This document shows positions 7,701 through 14,676 of a stretch of 27,582 bases of DNA, piece by piece (within the stretch, counting starts at the first letter, position 1; every line of letters begins with the position of its first letter). The position numbers were made by a program, and so were the translations under genes. The stretch covers positions 1 to 27,582 of the IMG/VR virus record IMGVR_UViG_3300027788_000058. One strand, written 5' to 3'. The stretch comes from a virus. Under the pieces are notes generated by a model. That model saw only the letters and a program-made list of their open reading frames with translations. It was not told where the DNA came from and did not search any database.

Positions 7701-10162
7701 CAACAGCAACTCAAGATGCAATAATAAACACAGGATTTTACGACTGTATTTCTTTTGGAAATGGCGTTGAGAGTTATAAGATGAGGGATTCTATTGACGG
7801 TAAAGCTTTAACTTACGGAAACAGGGTGACAAGCACATCGGCTCAATTATACAAAGAAGCTAATAGATTCGCAGATTTAACTTATAGCGGAATATTTAAT
7901 GATGAATCTAATGTTAATAGATTAAATGAATTTAACTTAGGTTTATTAAACTTTAAACCACTAGAGGAGTCTTACGGTCCTATAGAAAAACTAGACAGCA
8001 GACGCACAGACATGCTAGTATTGCAAGAAGATAAAATATCTTATGTGCTAGTAGGGAAAGACCTTTTATCTGATGCTTCTGGGGGAGGAGCATTAACTTC
8101 TATTCCACAAGTTTTAGGAACTCAAATTGCTAGATCTGAAGAATATGGAATTAGCAACAACCCAGAAAGTTATACAAGATACGGAGTAGATAGGTTTTTT
8201 ACAGACCAAAAAAGAGGAGCTGTGCTTCAACTTAGAGGTGGAAGCGCTCAAAGTGATCAGCTTAAAATTATTTCTCAATTCGGAATGAGGAGTTGGTTTA
8301 GAGACTTTTTTATTGACACTGTTTCAAATCAAAAATTAGGAGGTTTTGATCCTTACATGAATGAATATGTGTTGGCTTCAACGGGTCAAAGTTTAGCGCC
8401 TATAGAAATCCCTTGTTTAGCTGGAGGATCTGTTGAAAACATAACGATTACTCCAGGTGAAGAGATAACTTATTGTGTTGATGTGGGTCAAGACATTGGA
8501 ATTGTTGATGTAGACTTTACAATTCCCCCAGGTAATTCTGGTAATGAATATACGATTGACGCTTTGTACAATGGATCTAGAGTGTCTAGTGGAAGACGCG
8601 CTTCTAGCGGCAGAATAAGTCTTTCTAAAAGTCAAACTGATCCATCTGAAGTTACTATAATAGCATCAACAACAGCAACAAGTCCTGATACGATACAAAT
8701 TGAAGTAAGTGAGGCTCAACAAAAACCATTGAACCTATACAATGTAGCATTAACAAGTAGTGGAGAAGCTGGAGAGTTTATTCACAATCAATACGCTTGG
8801 ACTAACGGAGCATTTAGTTCTCCTCTTCATTCAAATTTAGTTTCAATTGGAAACGATCCTACGAATCCTTCCGTATCTCAATATACAAAAGTAAGTGGTT
8901 TTCAGGGAGGCGGAATAGTTCCTAGTGAAGGAGCTACGGTTACCATGATAAGTAACAATATTGGATCAGATAATTTTGCTTTTAATCCTTCTAATAATAG
9001 TTTTAAATATCTTAGGACACCAGTTTTATATACAAACAGCGCTAAAGACGCTCTTGCTTTAAGAGCAGCGGCTAACTCCGCTACGCCTACAGTTGTTACT
9101 CCTGGAAACCCTAACAGATACTCTGCTGACTTTATAATGCCAGGTGGATCTGATAATGATAATCTTTATTTACTTTGGGATTACAGAAACGCTACTTCAG
9201 CTGTTCTTTGTCAAGAAGACACATTAAGAGATGCGTGTTGTGTTTGCGAAATTAATCCTAGTAAAAATTGTGGAGAAGGGGTGGCTTACTCTGGCGTTTC
9301 TCAATATCCTTCTACTACAATAATAAATTTAGGATCAGACATAGGAAGTGTTTCTTTACAATTTAATGCATCAGATTCTCCTGACAGATTTACAGTAGAG
9401 TTCGATGGAGCTGTTGTAATAGACACTGGATACAGAGGAAACACAAGTTATCAAGGTGAATTAAATAGTGCTTTAGCTGCTTTAGGTCAGCCATTAGCTA
9501 GAATAACTCCACCAGATAGTGGTGTGGTTTCGTTTACAAAGTCTAATGCATTTCCTACTGCAATATTAAAAGTTTATTCTCCTTTAAATCCTGCAGCTTG
9601 GACTGCTATAGTTAGTTGTGTTAGTGCAGTAACGCCTGTTCCTACGGCTACGCCGACTCCAACGCCCACAGCATTACCAATAACCCCTACACCGACGGCA
9701 GCTACGCCAACTCCTACAGCTACTCCTGCGGGACAAACTCCAACTCCAACTCCCGTACCAACAGCGACTCCTACGGTTACCCCAGCTACACCGACGCCGA
9801 GTCCTACAGCTGCTACTCCCGTACCGGCTACACCTACACCAACGGCGGTGCCCGTAACACCGACTCCAACCGGAACACCAATGCCTACTTTATATTATGT
9901 AGAGCGTAGTGCATCACCAGGAGTTTGTGGGGACTTTACGGGTGGTGTATACTGGTGGCCTGATCCATTAGGATATTTAACAGGTACATCAGAGGCTAAT
10001 GATATAGCTCCTAGTGGAACTCAGATATATGCAGGTTCTAATTATCAAGTTTGGTCTGGTACAGCTGGAACTTATGCAGTACTTGAACCTAATACTGGTG
10101 CTGACTTTACTCAAGATATAAGTAGTACGGGAATTGTGGGTACTGATGATTCCTGTTTTTAA
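4712..10162 (+). CDS. Large tail stabilisation/hub protein with Thr-Pro stalk
   Basis: 1816-residue tail protein. Its N terminus (RNFVKGRMNKSLDERLLPNG, then YEDALNVRLGSTEDSEIGTVEN) is the hallmark I recall for the large stabilisation or tail tubular/hub proteins of crAss-like and related podoviruses. The conserved core appears to run to about residue 1240, ending with a GGFDPYMNEYVLAS segment. Added modules follow: a beta module from about 1245, a Cys-containing linker (DACCVCEINPSKNC), a beta-sandwich-like module near 1523-1640 (FTVEFDGAVVIDTGY), a Thr-Pro stalk at 1641-1726 and a terminal 90-residue domain (LYYVERSASPG to DDSCF). That domain is duplicated at the end of the next protein. The C-terminal arm may project from the virion to contact the host or other tail proteins; this is inference. 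Confidence 0.72.
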   Translation: MAKTQRNFVKGRMNKSLDERLLPNGEYEDALNVRLGSTEDSEIGTVENSKGNTQLTALIYKDEIRLSAEAKTIGAYEDGANETIYWFVHDPAFTSGETGRLDLIVSFNTTTGRATYHVVSIDDGSGIVTTLNFDPKYLITGVNLVGDLLFFTDNLNPPRFINVRRNYPIPDASNVDGFTAESILVIKKPPIAAPTIAPFIQDSENDFLEDKFICFAYRYEYQNGQFSAVSQFSDPAFLSKTFSFSYNTFLNEGMTNSANAVSITYNTGGPLVVGIELLFKEMNDPTIKVIERINKEEVGFQDNNDQVYVFDNQKIFTVLPEYEILRLYDNVPRSAKAQTLMGNRLIYGNYVEGYDLKDRLGASLNLSFQADLIGSEINLNVVPDLEADGFYNFSGVNPLTIPGSIFRIDLSDYNNKESLVKGAGVSFEFQFEHSTFDSVSFNAPIPDATTTLTQISFTYTLPQDFTSVHQMATSNDFVARIGSSATIKTVDLACDGTTLTDQMNCLIPTNLGSYVKVGSGITETDQPIMITSDPNTGVIGFQLIAMVFRDPTGPKFINEYYTIVSGGAAYQKIANAFSLHSNRGYEVGMVYMDDFNRSSTALVSPENTIHIPCGNSLLQNSIQVTIPGASPAQIAPDWATRYKFVIKPSKGTYETIYANEFYNDPIDNYVFFLLEGENANKVESGDRLIVKRDSAGPRSNCTYTTVLEKEAKAANFLTIENPLNPGQDPQDNIPIQSGVYMKLSPSNFIANNNETPGGDIFQPGKLVARGQKNNSNPGSFALNAYPVNIINPTGSGATSYVDVTVPAGSSSTMSMRFARNRANFWGRACDGREYILNIENRAQGDYDDFKEYWDGENLSSLLDSGVSSFSNVRQEESPFINTYISTLLTQARDPLKSDFPTNTSNNIWQFFRNSATNQLFLCMVGGPGCSDGDGSRFHVEVDIVVDRSDGTIVFETIPTDALPDVWYENDLSFPIDNLGQHTGDVQNQIINFENTGATATQDAIINTGFYDCISFGNGVESYKMRDSIDGKALTYGNRVTSTSAQLYKEANRFADLTYSGIFNDESNVNRLNEFNLGLLNFKPLEESYGPIEKLDSRRTDMLVLQEDKISYVLVGKDLLSDASGGGALTSIPQVLGTQIARSEEYGISNNPESYTRYGVDRFFTDQKRGAVLQLRGGSAQSDQLKIISQFGMRSWFRDFFIDTVSNQKLGGFDPYMNEYVLASTGQSLAPIEIPCLAGGSVENITITPGEEITYCVDVGQDIGIVDVDFTIPPGNSGNEYTIDALYNGSRVSSGRRASSGRISLSKSQTDPSEVTIIASTTATSPDTIQIEVSEAQQKPLNLYNVALTSSGEAGEFIHNQYAWTNGAFSSPLHSNLVSIGNDPTNPSVSQYTKVSGFQGGGIVPSEGATVTMISNNIGSDNFAFNPSNNSFKYLRTPVLYTNSAKDALALRAAANSATPTVVTPGNPNRYSADFIMPGGSDNDNLYLLWDYRNATSAVLCQEDTLRDACCVCEINPSKNCGEGVAYSGVSQYPSTTIINLGSDIGSVSLQFNASDSPDRFTVEFDGAVVIDTGYRGNTSYQGELNSALAALGQPLARITPPDSGVVSFTKSNAFPTAILKVYSPLNPAAWTAIVSCVSAVTPVPTATPTPTPTALPITPTPTAATPTPTATPAGQTPTPTPVPTATPTVTPATPTPSPTAATPVPATPTPTAVPVTPTPTGTPMPTLYYVERSASPGVCGDFTGGVYWWPDPLGYLTGTSEANDIAPSGTQIYAGSNYQVWSGTAGTYAVLEPNTGADFTQDISSTGIVGTDDSCF
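9632..9889 (+). repeat. Thr-Pro repeat stalk, 86 codons
   Basis: In-frame run of Thr-Pro-rich codons (ACN CCN with interspersed GCN and GTN) encoding residues 1641-1726 of the large tail protein. Synonymous codons are well mixed, so exact DNA repeats are short. It joins a beta module to the terminal domain. Confidence 0.9.
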
Positions 10163-10188
10163 AACATAAAAAAACAGATTTAGCGGGG

Positions 10189-10219
10189 TTACAATAGATT
10201 CAGGAATTTGTTAACTTTG
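10189..10219 (+). promoter_or_regulatory. Promoter core TAACTTTG before the fibre gene
   Basis: TAACTTTG at 10212-10219 fits TAnnTTTG and lies 16 nt before the ATG at 10236. The best upstream element is TTA at 10189-10191 with a 20-nt spacer, one base off TTG. The 73-nt gap holds nothing else convincing apart from an AT-rich inverted repeat spanning the previous stop. Confidence 0.5.
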
Positions 10220-10235
10220 CAGTAATAAAAAATTA

Positions 10236-13200
10236 ATGGGACGAGGAACTTTTTATTTTGATGCAGCTACTTTTGAGAATGCTGTTGCGGTTTTCACTAA
10301 CAGTGGCTTAACTAATTGCGCTCCAGATGGATATTATTCTGACGGAACAAACGTTCGTCGTCAAGTAAATTGTGTTTTATTGGCTTTAGAAGCTTGTCCA
10401 GATTGTACAGCTGAAACACCCACACCAACAGCTACTCCGACACAAACACCTACTCCCACAGCTGCAACGCCTACCCCTACAGTAACTTTTGCAACACCCA
10501 CCCCCACAGCTGCAACGCCAACTCCTACAGCTGCAACACCGAGTCCAGTACCTCCAACACCGACTCCTACGTCAGTGCCTTCAGGATTCTATTATGAGTT
10601 AGAGCCTTGCTTAACACCAGGTGGTGTAGTTGTAGACGCATGTTATATATACGAAACATCATCTCCACTAGCATATCAGCAATATTTAAATTCCAATAAT
10701 GGTCTTTACTATTACTATAACATTGATACGTCTTCAGTTATTATAACTGTTCAAGCTGTAGCAGCTGGTAATAGATATTTTGTAGATGGTACACAGCAAT
10801 CTAATATTAATTTAATACCAGGGGCAACTTATTTAATTGATCAAAGCAACGCTTCAAACGACGGTCATCCTCTTATATTAAGCACTACAACGCCATCGCA
10901 AACAGAATATTCTACAGGAGTAGTTTATTTATTAGATAATGTGGTTACTACATATGCAAATTACACAAACACAACTATTTTTAATGCCGCAACTACAAGG
11001 CAGTTAAGAGTAACGCTTGAACTAACAGCGCCTAGTTTATATTATGTATGTGCTATACATCAAAACATGGGTGCAGATATTTCGCGTAACGCTGGCTTAA
11101 TAAGCGTTGATCAAGATTTAGTTTGCACTGGAAACATGGAATTAAACCCTGGTGTTATAAACTGTCCTCCAGTTTCTGAAACAACAAAATACAGTCTTCA
11201 GGATTGTGATACTTTGCTTAACAATTTCTACAGTGAAACTACTCAAAACTTTGTTGTCGGATCTAGAGTAAAAGACGACCTTACAAGCAATGTTTTTAAC
11301 GTAACTGGTATAATTACAGACACTTCTGGACTTGGAAACGTGGGAAGTATAACTTGTTTGGATTCAAATAATTTAACGCCTGACGATATTGGATTTACTT
11401 TTTGCACAACTGGATGTCCTCCCGCTATAACAGCTACGCCTACGCCTACTGCTGTTACTCCTACTCCTACCGTAACTCCAACTGCGACAGTAACACCAAC
11501 GCCCACAGGGACGCCTTTAACTCCGACACCCACTCCAACATCTTCGGCGGCAACTCCGACACCAACACCTACCGTAACTCCGACACCCACGCAAACAGGA
11601 ACACCGACTCCTACTCCAACGGTAACGGCTGCTACACCAACCCCTACAGGAACTCCTACGGCTACCCCTACACCTACACCGACAAGCACACCTACGCAGA
11701 CCCCTACAGGAACTCCTACAGCTACACCGACTGGTACACCAACACCTACCGCAACATCAGCCACACCTACACCGACAGTTACGGCCACGCCTACCCCAAC
11801 GGGGACACCTACTGCTACACCTACGGTAACGCCTACGGTTTATGCTTTAAACCATGCTTTACCTCAATCATCTAAAGGTGCGTCTTGTGGAACAGTGTCA
11901 GATCAAGGGATACTATACACAACTAGAAATAGAGGAGTTGATATTGAAGTAGGGGATACAATATATGCTAATTCTTCACTTACTATAACTTTTAATGGAG
12001 GGAATAATTACTATGGAGTTGCTACATCAACAGGAAATGTTACGGAACAGGAAATAAGAATTCAGACAAATGGCTTAGTGGTAGAGTCAGAGTCTTGCGT
12101 GTTCCCAACGGCTACGCCGACATCTACTCCTACCCCGACAGTTACTCCTATAACACCTACACCTACCGCTACCCCTGCGCCTACCGCAACACCTACATTA
12201 ACCCCCGCGACTCAGACACCTACGGCTACAGCTGTTAGACCAACGCCTGTTCCTACGGCTACTCCAACGGTAACAGCTGCTACGCCTGTACCAACAGCGA
12301 CTCCAACACCTACCGCTACTCCTACGGTTACCCCAGTTACACCTACACCCACACCAACGGGGACACCGACCGCAACACCTACCGCAACCGCAACACCTAC
12401 TGCAACACCAGTCACTCCTACTCCTACGGCTACACCTACCGCAACCGCAACGCCGACTGCAACACCAGTCACTCCTACTCCTACTGCAACTCCAACTGCA
12501 ACGGCCACGCCTACTGCCACACCTACTGCTACCGCTACAGGGACTCCTACTCCGACTCCTGATGGACCAACACCAACACCGACTGCCACACCAACAGTTA
12601 CCCCCGTAACACCAACACCAACTGCTACGCCTACGGCCACACCAACAGTTACCCCTGTAACACCAACACCGGTAACGCCTACTCCTGTAACGCCAACTGC
12701 AACAGCGACAGCTACTCCGACTGCAACTCCGACTGCTACGCCAACACAGACTCCTACACAAACACCAGCCACCCCAACTCCGACAGCTACGCCTACGGCT
12801 ACGCCAACGCAGACTCCTACACAGACTCCAACGGCTACGCCTACGGCTACGCCAACACAAACGCCTGCTACGCCGACGCCTACAGCTACTCCAACGCAGA
12901 CTCCAACGCAGACGCCTACAGCCACGCCTCCAACGCCTACGCCTGCTACACCGACGCCTACTGCTACGCCTCCAACGCCTACGCCTGCTACACCGACGCC
13001 TACTGCTACGCCTACACAGACGCCTACACAAACGCCTACACAAACGCCAACGCAGACGCCTACACAGACGCCAACGGCTACGCCGACTCCAACGCCTACG
13101 GCTACGCCACTGCCCAACTTGTACTACGTAGAGAGAAGTTCTTCTCCAGGTAGCTGTGGTGATTTGCAAAATTCTACTTACTACTGGGCAGATCCAACAG

Positions 13201-13394
13201 CTGCAGGGCTTAGACCAAATGGATCTATTGCTGAATTTATTGCACCTTCAGGAACTCAGGTATATGCAGATGCTAATTACGGTTCTTATTATTCAACAGG
13301 TGGAACTTATTCAATAACTCAGCCATCAACGGGTGATGACTATGAGCAGCCTATAACTAATGTAGGAATTGTTGGTTCTGACAGCTCATGTTAG
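10236..13394 (+). CDS. Modular tail fibre/adhesin-like protein with Thr-Pro stalks
   Basis: 1052-residue modular protein, probably virion-attached and surface-exposed. Order: residues 1-60, a small Cys-containing domain (GTFYFDAATFENAVAVFTNS, CPDC); 61-115, Thr-Pro linker 1; about 116-300, a cupredoxin-like module with candidate copper ligands His211 (NDGHPL) and Cys272, His275, Met278 (YYVCAIHQNMGA, the C-x2-H-x2-M spacing of amicyanin); about 310-398, a Cys-rich module of unknown role; 399-535, linker 2; 536-623, a small beta module (VDIEVGDTIYANSSLTITF); 624-960, linker 3; 961-1052, a terminal domain about half identical to the end of the preceding tail protein. About 529 residues are Thr-Pro repeat. 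No signal peptide is visible, as expected for a virion protein. Its own promoter core precedes it, and two glycosyltransferase genes follow. Confidence 0.7.
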   Translation: MGRGTFYFDAATFENAVAVFTNSGLTNCAPDGYYSDGTNVRRQVNCVLLALEACPDCTAETPTPTATPTQTPTPTAATPTPTVTFATPTPTAATPTPTAATPSPVPPTPTPTSVPSGFYYELEPCLTPGGVVVDACYIYETSSPLAYQQYLNSNNGLYYYYNIDTSSVIITVQAVAAGNRYFVDGTQQSNINLIPGATYLIDQSNASNDGHPLILSTTTPSQTEYSTGVVYLLDNVVTTYANYTNTTIFNAATTRQLRVTLELTAPSLYYVCAIHQNMGADISRNAGLISVDQDLVCTGNMELNPGVINCPPVSETTKYSLQDCDTLLNNFYSETTQNFVVGSRVKDDLTSNVFNVTGIITDTSGLGNVGSITCLDSNNLTPDDIGFTFCTTGCPPAITATPTPTAVTPTPTVTPTATVTPTPTGTPLTPTPTPTSSAATPTPTPTVTPTPTQTGTPTPTPTVTAATPTPTGTPTATPTPTPTSTPTQTPTGTPTATPTGTPTPTATSATPTPTVTATPTPTGTPTATPTVTPTVYALNHALPQSSKGASCGTVSDQGILYTTRNRGVDIEVGDTIYANSSLTITFNGGNNYYGVATSTGNVTEQEIRIQTNGLVVESESCVFPTATPTSTPTPTVTPITPTPTATPAPTATPTLTPATQTPTATAVRPTPVPTATPTVTAATPVPTATPTPTATPTVTPVTPTPTPTGTPTATPTATATPTATPVTPTPTATPTATATPTATPVTPTPTATPTATATPTATPTATATGTPTPTPDGPTPTPTATPTVTPVTPTPTATPTATPTVTPVTPTPVTPTPVTPTATATATPTATPTATPTQTPTQTPATPTPTATPTATPTQTPTQTPTATPTATPTQTPATPTPTATPTQTPTQTPTATPPTPTPATPTPTATPPTPTPATPTPTATPTQTPTQTPTQTPTQTPTQTPTATPTPTPTATPLPNLYYVERSSSPGSCGDLQNSTYYWADPTAAGLRPNGSIAEFIAPSGTQVYADANYGSYYSTGGTYSITQPSTGDDYEQPITNVGIVGSDSSC
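10416..10580 (+). repeat. Thr-Pro linker 1, 55 codons
   Basis: In-frame Thr-Pro-rich repeat encoding residues 61-115, with several imperfect copies of a CCTACAGCTGCAACGCC-like unit near 10460-10550. It separates the N-terminal domain from the cupredoxin-like module. Confidence 0.88.
11430..11840 (+). repeat. Thr-Pro linker 2, 137 codons
   Basis: In-frame Thr-Pro-rich repeat encoding residues 399-535. Codons are synonymously mixed, with short exact repeats such as CCCCTACAGGAACTCCTAC near 11640 and 11700. Gly residues (PTGTPT) are more frequent here than in the other linkers. Confidence 0.88.
12375..12488 (+). repeat. 57-bp tandem duplication inside linker 3
   Basis: Two adjacent 57-bp copies (12375-12431 and 12432-12488) differ at four bases by eye and encode the same 19 residues, TPTATATPTATPVTPTPTA. 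A further pair with a 51-bp offset begins at 12585 and 12636, with about 35 nt nearly identical. Confidence 0.8.
12924..13013 (+). repeat. 42-bp perfect tandem repeat inside linker 3
   Basis: Bases 12924-12971 and 12966-13013 are identical with a period of 42 bp (14 codons, unit TPPTPTPATPTPTA). Perfect identity at the DNA level marks this as a very recent in-frame duplication. Confidence 0.85.
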
Positions 13395-13412
13395 GGGTTA
13401 GTTAAATTTTAC

Positions 13413-13420
13413 TACCTTTG
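13413..13420 (+). promoter_or_regulatory. Promoter core TACCTTTG before the glycosyltransferases
   Basis: TACCTTTG fits TAnnTTTG and lies 26 nt before the TTG start at 13447. The nearest upstream element is TTA at 13391-13393 with a 19-nt spacer, overlapping the stop codon of the fibre gene. It would drive the two coupled glycosyltransferase genes. Confidence 0.5.
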
Positions 13421-13446
13421 AAATAAGATAATTAAATTTAATTCAA

Positions 13447-14676
13447 TTGGAAACTATTTTTGTACAAATTGCGAGCTATCGTGATCCAGAACTATTACCC
13501 ACAATAAAAGATTTACTGTTAAAAGCTGATAACCCTGACGCTCTAACTATATGTATTGCCCATCAGCATAGTAAAGAAGATGAGTGGGATACGTTAGAGA
13601 AATACGCTAATGACGGAAGGTTTATAATAATAGATATTCCACACGAAGAGTCTAATGGAGCGTGTTGGGCTAGGAATCAAATTCAACAACATTACGATAA
13701 TCAAACGTATACACTACAGCTAGATTCTCACCATAGATTTGTAGACGGATGGGATACCATCTCTATAGATATGCTAAAGTCTTTACAAAAAAAAGGACAC
13801 CCTAAGCCTTTGTTGACAGGGTACATACCTTCTTATGATCCAACCAACGATCCTAAGGGAAGGCATGATAAACCTTGGGGTATGTCTTTTGATAGGTTTA
13901 CACCAGAGGGCGTGGTTTTCTTTATGCCTTATCATATGGATAACAGCGTAAAAGAACCCGTTTTAGCTAGGTTTTATTCAGCCCACTTTGCATTTACCTT
14001 AGGGGAGTTTTGTAACGAGGTTCAGCATGACCCTTCTTTTTACTTTCACGGAGAAGAGATTACTATAGGTGTTAGAGCATTTACTTGTGGATATGATTTG
14101 TTTCATCCGCATGTAATTATTGCTTGGCATGAATACACTAGAGAAGGTAGGACTAAACATTGGGACGATAGTTCTGATTGGGGAAAAAGAAATACTAGGA
14201 CTCACAAAAAAACTAGACAACTGCTAGGTATTGATGGCGAGATTTGTTCTCCTTGTAATAAAAAATCTTTTGTCGGATACGATATAGGATCAGACAGAAG
14301 TGTAAATGACTATGAGATTTACTCAGGTATTAGATTTAAAGATAGAGCTATTACTAACAGTTGTACAAAAAACTTATTACCTCCTGGAGATAAAGACCAA
14401 GAGTATATGCCAAAGTTTAAGCACGCCATAGATTTAAATAAAAGTTTGTTTCCAGAAAGAGATTATGACTTCGTGGTATTAGCTTTTGAAGACAAAAATG
14501 GAGAGGCTATACATAGAAGAGATATAACTAAGGATGAGATAGCATCTCATTTAAAGGCCTCTAGCGAGTCTTTTACGGTATGGAGAGAGTATAATGGACC
14601 TAGACCCTATCAATGGGTCATGTGGCCTTACAGCGCCTCTAAGGGGTGGACAGATAGAAAGGTTGTTGTTTTATGA
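13447..14676 (+). CDS. GlcNAc-transferase family glycosyltransferase (PF11397-like)
   Basis: 409-residue cytoplasmic glycosyltransferase of the GT-A type, resembling the GlcNAc family (PF11397; eukaryotic members in CAZy GT60). Seen: N-terminal IFVQIASYRDPELLPTIKDL, a metal/nucleotide-binding DxH motif Asp93-Ser-His95 (LQLDSHHRFVDGWD), and HGEEITIGVRAFTCGYDLF near 200-220. A C-terminal beta module (about 325-409) ends VWREYNGPRPYQWVMWPYS, as in bacterial members I recall. Characterised Dictyostelium relatives attach GlcNAc to protein Thr or to Skp1 hydroxyproline. Start: TTG at 13447 is chosen because the in-frame TAA at 13429-13431 excludes an upstream ATG and the conserved strand begins at residue 3. 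It overlaps the next gene by ATGA. The substrate is unproven; the adjacent Thr-Pro proteins are the obvious candidates. Confidence 0.78.
   Translation: METIFVQIASYRDPELLPTIKDLLLKADNPDALTICIAHQHSKEDEWDTLEKYANDGRFIIIDIPHEESNGACWARNQIQQHYDNQTYTLQLDSHHRFVDGWDTISIDMLKSLQKKGHPKPLLTGYIPSYDPTNDPKGRHDKPWGMSFDRFTPEGVVFFMPYHMDNSVKEPVLARFYSAHFAFTLGEFCNEVQHDPSFYFHGEEITIGVRAFTCGYDLFHPHVIIAWHEYTREGRTKHWDDSSDWGKRNTRTHKKTRQLLGIDGEICSPCNKKSFVGYDIGSDRSVNDYEIYSGIRFKDRAITNSCTKNLLPPGDKDQEYMPKFKHAIDLNKSLFPERDYDFVVLAFEDKNGEAIHRRDITKDEIASHLKASSESFTVWREYNGPRPYQWVMWPYSASKGWTDRKVVVL

Larger units (their letters stand above)
12105..13115 (+). repeat. Thr-Pro linker 3, 337 codons
   Basis: The longest Thr-Pro run, encoding residues 624-960. 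The sequence is C-rich on the plus strand and visibly richer in GC than its surroundings. It contains nested tandem repeats whose periods are all multiples of three (57, 51 and 42 bp). Its last third is dominated by near-identical ACGCCT/ACGCAGACG units, which implies recent expansion. Confidence 0.92.

Noticed and set aside
10153-10177. Inverted repeat CTGTTTTT/AAAAACAG as a terminator
   Set aside because: The stem is almost all A-T, spans the stop codon and has no following T tract.
10162-10236. Frameshift splitting one large tail-fibre gene into the 4712 and 10236 genes
   Set aside because: The upstream protein ends with a complete terminal domain that is duplicated downstream, and a promoter core plus new start lie in the gap, so two genes are more likely.
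11402-11875. Plus-strand Tyr/Asn/Ser-rich frame
   Set aside because: Shifted-frame reading of the same Thr-Pro repeat inside the fibre gene.
12105-13115. CRISPR array
   Set aside because: Repeats are short, contiguous, in frame and lack unique spacers of constant length.
11243-13169. Long minus-strand open frames of Val-Gly or Arg/Ser/Cys repeats (e.g. 11243-11788, 12198-13169, 12212-13117)
   Set aside because: They are antisense reflections of the Thr-Pro repeat, which contains no stop codons in these frames; no start context or folded-protein composition.
10236-13394. Diversity-generating retroelement target in the fibre gene
   Set aside because: No reverse transcriptase gene or template/variable repeat pair is present in the window; variation here is tandem-repeat type.
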